The position numbers and the translations under genes were made by a program. From the NCBI GenBank assembly GCA_937876275.1, contig CALFIA010000132.1:1-13689 (forward strand): a stretch of DNA of 13,689 bases, written 5' to 3'. Below, in pieces: positions 6,541 to 12,543 of the stretch (position 1 is the stretch's first letter; each line of letters opens with the position of its first letter). The stretch is from an uncultured Actinomycetes bacterium. GTDB taxonomy: Bacteria > Actinomycetota > Actinomycetes > S36-B12. The notes below the pieces were generated by a model. That model saw only the letters and a list, made by a program, of their open reading frames with translations. It had not been told where the DNA came from and searched no databases.

Positions 6541-7598
6541 GACCCCTCCGTGCTTGCCAATTCGATGAGCCGGCTTGCCTTGAGCACTGTCTCCTGCCAC
6601 TCGGCTTCCGCATCTGATTCCCAAGTGATGCCTGCACCAGTTCCGAAATTGAGCAGGTCCCCCTCGCGCCAGAACGTGCGAATGGTGACTGCCAATTCTG
6701 CCTCCGAGCCTTGGCGATCGATCCACCCGAGGGCGCCGCAATAGAAACGACGGCCCACGGACTCCTGCTCCTTGATGATCCTCAGAGCGGCCGACTTGGG
6801 TGCACCTGTGACGGATCCCGGTGGGAACGTGGCTTCCAGGATTTGTCTCCACGTGGCGTTAGGTAACAAAGTGCCGGTGACTTCAGAGACCAGATGGACG
6901 AGCCCCGGGTGTTCTTCGATACCGAGAAGTCGAGGAACCTCGACTGAGCCCGTCACGCACACGCGCGAGAGGTCATTGCGAACAAGATCCACGATCATGA
7001 TGTTCTCGGCTGAGTCCTTGGCCAGTAGGTCTCTTTCGGTCCGGCCGGTGCCCTTTATTGGCCCCGACGTCAAGGTAGAGCCAGAGCGACGCAGGAACAG
7101 CTCCGGGCTCGCGCTGACTATCTCAACTCCCTCGAGGGGGGCATGCACGATCGACGCAAACGGCGAAGGGTTTCCCGCCGTGAGCAGATCAAAGAGTCCT
7201 AGCAGGCTGTGCTCGGTGCGAGTCTTTGCAGACATCACCCGACAGATGTTTGCCTGGTACACGTCGCCGCGGGCAATGGCATCTCGAGTGCGCTCGACCG
7301 ATGCGCAGTAGGACGCTTCATCCAGCGACGAAGTCCACGAATCCTTCATAGGGCCCTGCCAGACGTCACGAACCCACGCTGGACGCTCAACGTCCCAGGT
7401 CTTGAATCTCAAAAAGACGCCTTGACCCTGATAGGGCAGCACGGTGACCCAGCGTCCGTCGTCGTCGAGTCGTGCAGAGTCCCCTGCCACTTCAACAAGG
7501 TCAGACCCCCAGAGGCCGCCGACGCAGGCAAAGGGGGGCAGGCTCACTCCCCCATCATGGCCGTTCGAGGCTCTGCACACCGCCAAAGCAGACCTCAT
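6537..7598 (-). CDS. pabB: Aminodeoxychorismate synthase component I
   Basis: Makes 4-amino-4-deoxychorismate from chorismate with ammonia supplied by a PabA glutaminase, which is not in this window. The 353 residues form a short chorismate-binding enzyme. GDVYQANIC (111-119) is followed by PIKGTG (180-185); the lysine at 182 is the one that separates PabB from anthranilate synthase and isochorismate synthase, which have other residues there. ENIMIVDLVRNDL (198-210), PGSVTGAPK (260-268) and FGTGAGI (318-324) complete the active site and Mg2+ sites. It sits first in a pabB-pabC pair. The start is uncertain: ATG 7598 has no Shine-Dalgarno, and its first 17 codons include the rare AGG and AGA. 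GTG 7547, just after GGGGGA, gives 336 residues and begins close to where family similarity starts. Confidence 0.94.
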   Translation of the reverse strand: MRSALAVCRASNGHDGGVSLPPFACVGGLWGSDLVEVAGDSARLDDDGRWVTVLPYQGQGVFLRFKTWDVERPAWVRDVWQGPMKDSWTSSLDEASYCASVERTRDAIARGDVYQANICRVMSAKTRTEHSLLGLFDLLTAGNPSPFASIVHAPLEGVEIVSASPELFLRRSGSTLTSGPIKGTGRTERDLLAKDSAENIMIVDLVRNDLSRVCVTGSVEVPRLLGIEEHPGLVHLVSEVTGTLLPNATWRQILEATFPPGSVTGAPKSAALRIIKEQESVGRRFYCGALGWIDRQGSEAELAVTIRTFWREGDLLNFGTGAGITWESDAEAEWQETVLKASRLIELASTEGS

Positions 7599-7622
7599 TG
7601 GCGGTCCGGTGCGGTCGTCAGA

Positions 7623-7628
7623 TATGGT
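7623..7628 (+). promoter_or_regulatory. Putative -10 element of the tRNA-Gly/tRNA-Cys transcript
   Basis: TATGGT lies 22 nt before tRNA-Gly, with TTGGCG (7598-7603) as a possible -35 at a long 19-nt spacing. The region between tRNA-Gly and pabB must also hold the divergent pabB promoter; TAGAAC on the minus strand (7627-7632) is a possible -10 for it. Confidence 0.35.
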
Positions 7629-7650
7629 TCTAACTCGACCGAGAGGTCAC

Positions 7651-7723
7651 GCGGACGTAGCGCAGCTGGTAGCGCATCACCTTGCCAAGGTGAGGGTCGC
7701 GGGTTCGAATCCCGTCGTCCGCT
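7651..7723 (+). tRNA. tRNA-Gly (anticodon GCC)
   Basis: Acceptor arms GCGGACG and CGTCCGC pair over 7 bp with discriminator T. Anticodon stem TCACC/GGTGA closes the loop TTGCCAA, giving anticodon GCC (reads GGC and GGU). The T arm is GCGGG-TTCGAAT-CCCGT. CCA is not encoded (CGA follows). It is first in the Gly-Cys-Val cluster familiar from actinobacteria. Confidence 0.98.
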
Positions 7724-7749
7724 CGAAACACTCCTATCCGGAGTGTTCG
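7724..7749 (+). other. Hairpin between tRNA-Gly and tRNA-Cys
   Basis: CGAAACACTCC (7724-7734) pairs with GGAGTGTTCG (7740-7749): eight continuous base pairs, one bulged A and two more, around a 5-nt loop (TATCC). It fills the whole 27-nt spacer between the two tRNAs. It has no useful uridine tract, so a processing signal or partial terminator is more likely than full termination. Confidence 0.55.
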
Positions 7750-7750
7750 C

Positions 7751-7821
7751 GGTGGAGTGACCGAGAGGCGAGGTAGCGGCCTGCAAAGCCGCGTACACGG
7801 GTTCAAATCCCGTCTCCACCT
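7751..7821 (+). tRNA. tRNA-Cys (anticodon GCA)
   Basis: Acceptor arms GGTGGAG and CTCCACC pair over 7 bp. The discriminator is T (U73), the known identity base of tRNA-Cys. The anticodon loop CTGCAAA sits between GCGGC and GCCGC, giving GCA. The T arm is ACGGG-TTCAAAT-CCCGT. The CCA end is encoded at 7822-7824, unlike the neighbouring tRNA-Gly. Confidence 0.98.
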
Positions 7822-7823
7822 CC

Positions 7824-7845
7824 ACGCCGGGCGCCTAGGGCGTTT
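7824..7845 (+). terminator. Weak candidate terminator after tRNA-Cys
   Basis: ACGCC (7824-7828) can pair with GGCGT (7839-7843), or GCGCC (7831-7835) with the same arm, followed by TTT. Both stems are only five pairs, so this is a guess based mainly on position after the tRNA. Confidence 0.28.
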
Positions 7846-7872
7846 GCATTCGGGAATTCCCTAAGAAAGTGC

Positions 7873-7878
7873 CAGACT
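7873..7878 (+). promoter_or_regulatory. Putative -10 element of the DUF5302 gene (leaderless)
   Basis: CAGACT ends exactly 6 nt before the ATG at 7885, the same spacing as the TAGNCT elements at 8266-8271 and 9369-9374. There is no Shine-Dalgarno before this ATG, which fits a leaderless message. Confidence 0.38.
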
Positions 7879-7884
7879 GCACAC

Positions 7885-8064
7885 ATGACCACGACCCCAC
7901 CAGACCCGAATGACCCCCGTGAGCGCTACAAGGCAGCTCTCGAGGCCAAGAAGAATAAGGGCGGTCACCGCGGAACGGAACCGATGACGGGTGGCGGCAA
8001 GGCGAAGGAATCCTCGGCAGCAGCCGGCGGCAAGAAGGAATTTCGCCGTAAGAGCGGTGGCTGA
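7885..8064 (+). CDS. Small basic DUF5302-family protein
   Basis: This 59-residue protein is too short for ordinary gene cut-offs. It begins MTTTPPDPNDPRERYKAALE, continues into a Lys/Gly-rich, probably disordered stretch (AKKNKGGHRG) and ends KKEFRRKSGG. The acidic start, a RERYKAALEAKK helix and a terminal FRRKSG are the pattern I know from the actinobacterial DUF5302 family, whose function is not established. It has no signal peptide or membrane segment. The many Lys and Arg residues could suggest nucleic-acid or ribosome contact, but that is a guess. It lies between tRNA-Cys and tRNA-Val on the same strand. The ATG has no ribosome binding site, and a -10-like CAGACT six bases upstream suggests a leaderless message. 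Confidence 0.85.
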   Translation: MTTTPPDPNDPRERYKAALEAKKNKGGHRGTEPMTGGGKAKESSAAAGGKKEFRRKSGG

Positions 8065-8104
8065 GTTCGCACAGCCCTGTCGTGGAGCACTCCATAACCA
8101 CTGA

Positions 8105-8110
8105 TAGGCT
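8105..8110 (+). promoter_or_regulatory. Putative -10 element of tRNA-Val(GAC)
   Basis: TAGGCT lies 15 nt before the 5' end of the tRNA and fits the local TAGNNT pattern. No matching -35 is seen, and read-through from the DUF5302 gene is possible because no terminator is visible between them. Confidence 0.38.
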
Positions 8111-8125
8111 CTCCACTCGTAATAC

Positions 8126-8199
8126 GGACCGTTAGCTCAGTTGGCTAGAGCGTTCCCCTGACACGGGAGAGGTCACAAGTTCAAGTCTTGTACGGTCCA
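8126..8199 (+). tRNA. tRNA-Val (anticodon GAC)
   Basis: Acceptor arms GGACCGT and ACGGTCC pair over 7 bp with discriminator A. The D arm reads TAGCTCAGTTGGCTAGAGC. The anticodon loop CTGACAC sits between TTCCC and GGGAG (one G-U pair), giving GAC (reads GUC and GUU). The T arm is ACAAG-TTCAAGT-CTTGT. CCA is not encoded. With the CAC tRNA at 3103-3175 this makes two valine tRNAs in the window. Confidence 0.97.
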
Positions 8200-8209
8200 C
8201 AAGACGCGG

Positions 8210-8236
8210 GGCCCTCGACGCAAGTCGGGGGCCTTT
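8210..8236 (+). terminator. Intrinsic terminator after tRNA-Val(GAC)
   Basis: GGCCCTCGAC (8210-8219) and GTCGGGGGCC (8224-8233) form a 10-bp stem with one G-U pair, closed by a GCAA tetraloop (GNRA type) and followed by TTT. It starts 11 nt after the tRNA and ends the tRNA cluster transcript. Confidence 0.85.
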
Positions 8237-8265
8237 CGCATGCACGAGCCCGGTCCGCTCTCCGC

Positions 8266-8271
8266 TAGTCT
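8266..8271 (+). promoter_or_regulatory. Putative -10 element of the small membrane protein gene (leaderless)
   Basis: TAGTCT ends 6 nt before GTG 8278 and 3 nt before GTG 8275. The 6-nt spacing equals that at the exonuclease III and DUF5302 genes, so it supports GTG 8278 as the first codon of a leaderless message. Confidence 0.48.
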
Positions 8272-8277
8272 CCTGTG

Positions 8278-8565
8278 GTGTCCATTACCGCGTTGACCCT
8301 CATCATCCTGGCGATCTTTCTTGCCTTGTTCGGTATCGCCTTCATCGCACTCGGCATGTCGAATGAGCGCGCCTACTGGTCGCAGCGCGACCCGCAGGGT
8401 GATCCCCGACGTGACGCCACTCCACTTTCCCAGGTCGTGAAGCGTGCCGGCCACTACGCGGCGGGTGAATACCGAGCGCCTTTGCGTGTCGCCGCCATCG
8501 GCGTCATCATGGTCTGGCTCGCAATAACCAGTGCTGTCATCGGCCTTCTGGTCGAACTTCTCTAA
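8278..8565 (+). CDS. Small two-TM membrane protein, unknown function
   Basis: This 95-residue protein has two hydrophobic segments, about residues 4-27 and 68-95. Between them lies a 40-residue polar loop with many charges (NERAYWSQRDPQGDPRRD). Nothing catalytic is visible. Positive charges just before the second segment suggest the loop is cytoplasmic. I do not recognise a named family; short proteins of this build are common near tRNA genes in actinobacteria. Two adjacent GTG codons could start it (8275 and 8278); I prefer 8278 because the -10-like TAGTCT is then six bases upstream, as in other leaderless genes here, and no ribosome binding site exists. Its stop TAA overlaps the stop of the convergent exonuclease gene in CTAA (8562-8565). 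Confidence 0.72.
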   Translation: MSITALTLIILAIFLALFGIAFIALGMSNERAYWSQRDPQGDPRRDATPLSQVVKRAGHYAAGEYRAPLRVAAIGVIMVWLAITSAVIGLLVELL

Positions 8566-9362
8566 CTGAAGTCGACGATGAGCGGGGCATGATCGCTCCA
8601 GCGCTCGGCATACGACGGAGCTTTAGCCACAGTTGCCGTATGTGCTCGCTTGGCCAGAGCCTTTGACGCGAGTGCATAGTCGATGCGCCACCCTCCATCA
8701 GTATCGAAACCCCGACCACGCCACGACCACCACGTATAGGGGCCTGGTCCCTCTCCGCCGAGTAGACGACCAAGATCGTTCCAGCCGGACTCAAACCAGG
8801 CATCGAGAAATGCACGCTCCTCCGGGAGGAACCCCGCCTTATCGCGGTTCCCCTTCCAATTCTTGATGTCGACCTCTTTGTGAGCGATGTTGAGATCACC
8901 GCACACGAGAACCTCTGGTTGAGCTAACAGCTCGAGCATCCGCCTATCAACCTCGGTCAGGTGCGCCATCTTCTCGACTTGCTTCACTGTTCCGGCCTCA
9001 CCGCTGTGGAAATAGGCACTCACCACCGTGAGTTTCTTGCGTCCGTGGGCGAGATCTGCCTCGATCCATCGACCCTGGCCGTCAAAGGGCTGGGTACCGG
9101 TGCCGACTCGGACATCCTTGACGGGCAGAGCACTGAGGATCGCCACCCCGGCACGACCGAGTGTTTCGGCGGGAGCGTGCAGCACCGCGTATTCCTCCAG
9201 GCCTGAACCCGCCAGGACCTCCTGAAGCTGTTCCGTCGTTGCTCGAACCTCTTGGAGGCAGATGACATCCGCCTGAGCTGCTGATAGCCACTCGAGTCCG
9301 CCTCTGCGCTGTGCCGCACGAATTCCATTCACATTTGCTGTCACGACTCTCAGAGCTGCCAT
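8562..9362 (-). CDS. xth: Exodeoxyribonuclease III / AP endonuclease
   Basis: Cleaves DNA 5' of abasic sites and removes 3' blocking groups in base excision repair. The 266 residues carry the ExoIII/APE1 motifs in order: TANVNGIRAA (8-17, metal-site Asn), ICLQEVR (34-40, metal-binding Glu), the GDLNIAH strand with catalytic Asp and Asn, NWKGNRDKAGF, TWWSWRGRGFD, WRIDYAL, and the C-terminal SDHAPLIVDF with the catalytic Asp-His. Length is normal for the family. The start ATG 9362 has no Shine-Dalgarno; a -10-like TAGCCT on the minus strand ends six bases before it, so the message is probably leaderless. It is monocistronic, diverging from the lipoprotein gene and converging on the small membrane protein gene. 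I saw no missing active-site residue. Confidence 0.97.
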   Translation of the reverse strand: MAALRVVTANVNGIRAAQRRGGLEWLSAAQADVICLQEVRATTEQLQEVLAGSGLEEYAVLHAPAETLGRAGVAILSALPVKDVRVGTGTQPFDGQGRWIEADLAHGRKKLTVVSAYFHSGEAGTVKQVEKMAHLTEVDRRMLELLAQPEVLVCGDLNIAHKEVDIKNWKGNRDKAGFLPEERAFLDAWFESGWNDLGRLLGGEGPGPYTWWSWRGRGFDTDGGWRIDYALASKALAKRAHTATVAKAPSYAERWSDHAPLIVDFS

Positions 9363-9368
9363 GTCGGC

Positions 9369-9374
9369 AGGCTA
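9369..9374 (-). promoter_or_regulatory. Putative -10 element of xth (leaderless)
   Basis: The minus strand reads TAGCCT, then GCCGAC, then ATG at 9362. A start of transcription at the A of ATG would be 7 nt downstream of the hexamer. No ribosome binding site is present. Confidence 0.5.
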
Positions 9375-9454
9375 CTGCGCAGATGAGCCCATTAGCGTGA
9401 CCTGTCACGTGAATACGTCGGCCGTGTTCAGTACTCGGAGGCCCTTTCCGTTCA

Positions 9455-9460
9455 TAGACT
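9455..9460 (+). promoter_or_regulatory. Putative -10 element of the barrel lipoprotein gene
   Basis: TAGACT lies 38 nt before the ATG at 9499, giving a leader of about 30 nt that contains GAGAGG as ribosome binding site. It matches the local TAGNCT pattern. No good -35 is visible. Confidence 0.4.
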
Positions 9461-9498
9461 TCTCGCCAGTACACAGTCGTCCATCGAGAGGCACGGAC

Positions 9499-9999
9499 AT
9501 GAACGTCACACACGCAGCACTTGCGGCAACTCTGGCCGGTGTCTCCATCCTGGGTCTGTCGGCCTGCTCGAGCTCATCCACACCGGCCGACTTCACTGCA
9601 GTGTCAGCCAAGCCCACCGTCACCCTGGTCGATACGGGCGCCACGGGTAGTTCCGTCGGTGACTACACGGTCTTCAGTGCTGCGGTGACCAAGGATGGCC
9701 AGCCGTTCGGTGTTCTGTACGGCGAGAAGCTTCTCGTGGCCGAGCCGGGGCAAGACGGTGCCCCGCAGGGTCTCGGTCGTTATGAAAACCATCTGGAGTT
9801 CGATCTTCCAGACGGAACCATCTCAGTCGAAGGTCTGCAGTTCTACACAACTGATGGCAGCGTCCCCGATGTCGCGCTCACCAAGGGCGAGGATCGCGCC
9901 ATCGTGGGCGGAACAGGCGCGTACGCAGGTGCGCATGGCGTATTGCACAGCACGACCAACGCCGACGGCACCAGAACCCAGAGCTTCGACTTCTGCTGA
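9499..9999 (+). CDS. Lipoprotein with allene-oxide-cyclase/dirigent-like barrel
   Basis: This 166-residue protein has a lipoprotein signal peptide with lipobox LSAC (Cys23) and a short Ser-rich linker, so it should be anchored to the outer face of the membrane. From about residue 40 it reads as an AOC/dirigent-like barrel: GDYTVFSAAVTKDGQPFG for the first strands, GRYENHLEFDLPDGTISVEG in the middle, and the hallmark IVGGTGAYAGAHGVLH followed by a last strand ending QSFDFC. Plant dirigent and allene oxide cyclase proteins share this fold, but the catalytic history of bacterial members is mostly unknown, so I assign no reaction. The start is set by GAGAGG seven bases before ATG 9499; the frame is open back to 9361 but only the shorter form starts with the signal peptide. 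A terminal cysteine is unusual. Confidence 0.86.
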   Translation: MNVTHAALAATLAGVSILGLSACSSSSTPADFTAVSAKPTVTLVDTGATGSSVGDYTVFSAAVTKDGQPFGVLYGEKLLVAEPGQDGAPQGLGRYENHLEFDLPDGTISVEGLQFYTTDGSVPDVALTKGEDRAIVGGTGAYAGAHGVLHSTTNADGTRTQSFDFC

Positions 10000-10064
10000 T
10001 CGAACGCACTCGCACTACCCACCTGCTCTGACCACTCGACCCGACATCCTGGATACTCGGGGCA

Positions 10065-10070
10065 TAGCCG
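10065..10070 (+). promoter_or_regulatory. Putative -10 element of the SDR gene (leaderless)
   Basis: TAGCCG ends 6 nt before ATG 10077. It differs from the xth element TAGCCT only in its last base, which weakens the match to TAGNNT. GATACT at 10052-10057 is an alternative with a short leader. Confidence 0.32.
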
Positions 10071-10076
10071 CATTCA

Positions 10077-10835
10077 ATGGAAATACGGCTTCACGATGAA
10101 ACGGTGGTTCAGCGGATGGAACGGCTCAAGGATCGAGTGGCCATCGTCACCGGCGCAGGCGGTGGAATGGGTCGAGCCATCGTCGATCGGTTAAGGTCAG
10201 AGGGAGCTCTCGTAGTTGCTACCGACATTCGCCCGATGGACGCGGTGGGCGACGTGACGCTAGTCCATGATGTCACGAGTGAGCAGGCGTGGGCCGAGGT
10301 CATCGCCGAGGTCGAATCGCGGTTCGGGCGCCTCGACATCCTCGTCAACAATGCCGGCCGCACCGACTTCGGAGTTATCGAAGGCACCAGCCTCGACGAG
10401 TTCAACGAGGTGGTTAACGCTTCTCAGACGAGTGTCTTCCTGGGCATGAAGGCGTGCGGTCCGCTCCTGAAGGCTTCTGGGCGTGCCTCCGTCATCAATA
10501 TGAGCTCGATTCTGGGTACGACAGGCGGACTTGGAGGATCTCCGGCCTACAGCGCCGCCAAGGGCGCCGTGAGAACCCTGACGAAGAGCACGGCAATCAG
10601 GTGGGCCACTAAGGGGGTTCGCGTCAATTCGCTCCATCCGGGTTTCACCGATACCCCCATGCTTGAACACGCGGCGGAGACCGGCGTACTGGACCGCATG
10701 CTGGAGGCCACTCCGATGAGGCGGCTCGGCCAGCCATCCGAGATTGCTGCCGCAGTAGCCTTTCTTGCCAGTGACGACGCCTCATTCATGACGGGTGAGG
10801 AAATGCACGTCGATGGCGGGTTCACGGCCCGTTAA
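10077..10835 (+). CDS. Short-chain dehydrogenase/reductase
   Basis: A classical SDR of 252 residues using NAD(P)(H). The cofactor motif is TGAGGGMG (25-32), an aspartate ends the second strand (Asp50 in VVATD, which favours NAD over NADP), and NNAG is at 91-94. The catalytic serine lies in NMSS (141-144), with Tyr158 and Lys162 in YSAAK. The C-terminus ends MTGEEMHVDGGFTAR, typical of 3-alpha/20-beta-hydroxysteroid and cyclopentanol dehydrogenase-like members. The substrate cannot be read from sequence; no pathway genes are near. Two starts are possible: ATG 10077, with a -10-like TAGCCG six bases upstream, and ATG 10116 (MERLKDRVAIVTG), where SDR similarity normally begins. I list the longer form because neither has a ribosome binding site. 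It follows the lipoprotein gene by 77 bases and is probably transcribed alone. Confidence 0.95.
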   Translation: MEIRLHDETVVQRMERLKDRVAIVTGAGGGMGRAIVDRLRSEGALVVATDIRPMDAVGDVTLVHDVTSEQAWAEVIAEVESRFGRLDILVNNAGRTDFGVIEGTSLDEFNEVVNASQTSVFLGMKACGPLLKASGRASVINMSSILGTTGGLGGSPAYSAAKGAVRTLTKSTAIRWATKGVRVNSLHPGFTDTPMLEHAAETGVLDRMLEATPMRRLGQPSEIAAAVAFLASDDASFMTGEEMHVDGGFTAR

Positions 10836-10871
10836 GGCGCATCTGTGACGACGTGAGCCGCGCAATGGAGA

Positions 10872-10902
10872 AGTCCCGGGTACCTGACGGTAACCCGGGA
10901 CT
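10872..10902. terminator. Strong hairpin between the SDR gene and tRNA-Pro
   Basis: AGTCCCGGGT (10872-10881) pairs with ACCCGGGACT (10893-10902) over 10 bp. An inner ACC/GGT extends it past one bulged A, and the loop is TGAC. It lies 37 bp after the SDR stop and 9 bp from the 3' end of tRNA-Pro, so it can end both convergent transcripts. There is no real uridine tract on either side. Confidence 0.75.
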
Positions 10903-10910
10903 CCACGTGG

Positions 10911-10984
10911 TCGGGCTGACAGGATTTGAACCTGCGACCCCACGGCCCCCAGCCGTGTGCGCTACCAAACTGCGCTACAGCCCG
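10911..10984 (-). tRNA. tRNA-Pro (anticodon GGG)
   Basis: On the minus strand, acceptor arms CGGGCTG and CAGCCCG pair over 7 bp with discriminator A; C1 is typical of bacterial tRNA-Pro. The D arm is GCGCAGTTTGGTAGCGC. Anticodon stem CACGG/CCGTG closes CTGGGGG, giving GGG (reads CCC and CCU). The T arm is GCAGG-TTCAAAT-CCTGT. CCA is encoded at 10910-10908. Confidence 0.98.
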
Positions 10985-11008
10985 ATGCCCAGCTAACCGA
11001 GCGACATA

Positions 11009-11014
11009 ACTCTA
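11009..11014 (-). promoter_or_regulatory. Putative -10 element of tRNA-Pro(GGG)
   Basis: The minus strand reads TAGAGT, 24 nt before the tRNA. The block GGGTAGAGTTATGTCGCT differs at only two positions from the block before tRNA-Val(CAC). Confidence 0.5.
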
Positions 11015-11029
11015 CCCGTTGCCCTTTTC

Positions 11030-11048
11030 GGCAGCCCCATGGGCTACC
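11030..11048 (-). terminator. Candidate hairpin at the end of der
   Basis: On the minus strand GGTAGCCC pairs with GGGCTGCC over 8 bp (one G-U) around the loop ATG. The der stop codon TAG lies inside the left arm. No uridine tract follows, so strength is uncertain; it would separate the tyrA-cmk-der message from the tRNA-Pro promoter. Confidence 0.4.
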
Positions 11049-12543
11049 TACGCGAGCGCTTCTCTCGAACTCGCATGACGATACGGATCGGGGTGCCGTC
11101 GAAACCAAAATCCTCACGCAGACGCCGCTCAATGAACCGTCGGTATCCGGGCTCGAGGAATCCGGTGGTAAAAAGCGCGAAAGTGGGCGGGCTCACCGCA
11201 ACTTGGGCACCGAACAGAATGCGTGGCTGCTTGCCACCCCGGAGAGGGTGCGGGTGGGCCTGGGTCAGCTCAGTAATGAACTGATTCAGCTTGCCGGTGG
11301 GCACTCGGGTCTCCCACCCAGCCAAGGCACGCTCGATGGCAGGCGTCAACTTCTCCACGTGCCGCTTGGTCTTAGCCGAGATGTTGACTCGAGGCGCCCA
11401 GGGCACCTGAACGAGATCACGCTCGAGCTCACGATTGAGGTAGTGGCGACGCTCCTCGTCGACGAGATCCCACTTGTTGCAGGCGAGCACCAGCGCGCGT
11501 CCGGATTCGATCACCATGGCGATGATCCGGACGTCCTGTTCACTCAACGGCTCGCTGGCATCTACGAGAACTACAGCCACCTCGGCACGATCTAGAGCCG
11601 CTTGGGTGCGCAGGGTGGCGTAATACTCGTGACCGCTTGCCTCCTTGGCCCGACGACGAATTCCAGCAGTGTCGACGAACCACCACCAGGTATCTCGAAG
11701 CTTGATCAATTCATCGACCGGATCAACGGTCGTACCGGCCACTGAGTCCACTACGACGCGCTCAGCGCCCGCTAGGGAATTCAGCAACGAGGACTTACCG
11801 ACATTGGGCTTTCCCAAGAGTGCTACGCGACGCGGGCCTCCTTGGCGCGAGGTTCCCGAACCCTCGGCAGGGAGCATGCGCACGATTTCGTCGAGAAGAT
11901 CCCCTGAGCCTCGGCCGTGGAGGCCTGAAACGGGGTACGGCTCACCCAAGCCGAGGGACCACAGGCTTGCGGCCTCTAGCTCAGTCTGCGCATCGTCTAC
12001 CTTCGTGGCACACAAGAGAACAGGCTTCCCCGACTTGCGGAGCACATTCACGATGGCTTCGTCAGTGTCGGTGGCACCAACCGTGGCGTCAACCACGAAC
12101 ATCACCGCATCGGCATCATTTATCGCCCGTTCCGCCTGAGCAGCGATCTGAGCATGAATGCCCTTGACCTTGGTATCCCAACCCCCGGTATCGATGAGCA
12201 TGAAACGCTTGGAATTCCACTCGGCCTCATGAAGAACGCGATCACGCGTTACGCCAGGAATGTCTTCCACCACTGCTTCACGCCGACCAATGATGCGGTT
12301 AACCAAAGTCGACTTTCCAACATTCGGGCGACCCACCACGGCAAGAACCGGGAGTCCGGGTTCCCCGGCGCCCGGAACGGTAAGTTCGGCGAGTTCTTTG
12401 TCAAAGTCGCCAAATTCAGCCCGGGCAGCCTCCAGGGCCGCGTCAAGCGAGGGGTCGTCTGAGTCACCCTCCGAGTCGTCCGCATAAGAGCCCACGGCAT
12501 CTGAATCATCGATCTCGAACGGAACCCAATCGTCCTCAGACAT
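11044..12543 (-). CDS. der: Ribosome-assembly GTPase Der (EngA)
   Basis: A tandem GTPase that binds the 50S subunit and is needed for its late assembly. The 499 residues begin with an acidic extension (about 1-60, many Asp and Glu), seen in actinobacterial Der. G domain 1 has GRPNVGKST (71-79), PGVTRD (96-101), DTGG (118-121) and a G4 motif reading TKVD (180-183) instead of the usual NKVD. G domain 2 has GKPNVGKSS (244-252), DTAG (291-294) and a normal NKWD (356-359). The C-terminal KH-like domain runs from about 405, ending basic (REKRSRR). I chose ATG 12543: GGGAG lies four bases upstream and the ATG overlaps the end of cmk by eight bases, a coupled start; ATG 12546 is next to it but too close to the binding site. 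Confidence 0.97.
   Translation of the reverse strand: MSEDDWVPFEIDDSDAVGSYADDSEGDSDDPSLDAALEAARAEFGDFDKELAELTVPGAGEPGLPVLAVVGRPNVGKSTLVNRIIGRREAVVEDIPGVTRDRVLHEAEWNSKRFMLIDTGGWDTKVKGIHAQIAAQAERAINDADAVMFVVDATVGATDTDEAIVNVLRKSGKPVLLCATKVDDAQTELEAASLWSLGLGEPYPVSGLHGRGSGDLLDEIVRMLPAEGSGTSRQGGPRRVALLGKPNVGKSSLLNSLAGAERVVVDSVAGTTVDPVDELIKLRDTWWWFVDTAGIRRRAKEASGHEYYATLRTQAALDRAEVAVVLVDASEPLSEQDVRIIAMVIESGRALVLACNKWDLVDEERRHYLNRELERDLVQVPWAPRVNISAKTKRHVEKLTPAIERALAGWETRVPTGKLNQFITELTQAHPHPLRGGKQPRILFGAQVAVSPPTFALFTTGFLEPGYRRFIERRLREDFGFDGTPIRIVMRVREKRSRR

Noticed and set aside
6541..6852. N-terminal extension of PabC
   Set aside because: It is pabB in another frame; ATG 6540 with its ATGA overlap is the natural start.
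7651..8236. tRNA cluster as a site of integrated mobile DNA
   Set aside because: I found no integrase, no duplicated tRNA 3' end and no change in composition near any of the five tRNAs.
9361..9498. Earlier start for the barrel lipoprotein
   Set aside because: The lipoprotein signal sequence begins at 9499 after a good ribosome binding site; the extension covers the promoter region of xth and of the gene itself.
10957..11595. Open plus-strand frame of 212 codons over tRNA-Pro and the end of der
   Set aside because: It begins inside a tRNA gene and is antisense to the KH domain of Der; no protein-like features.
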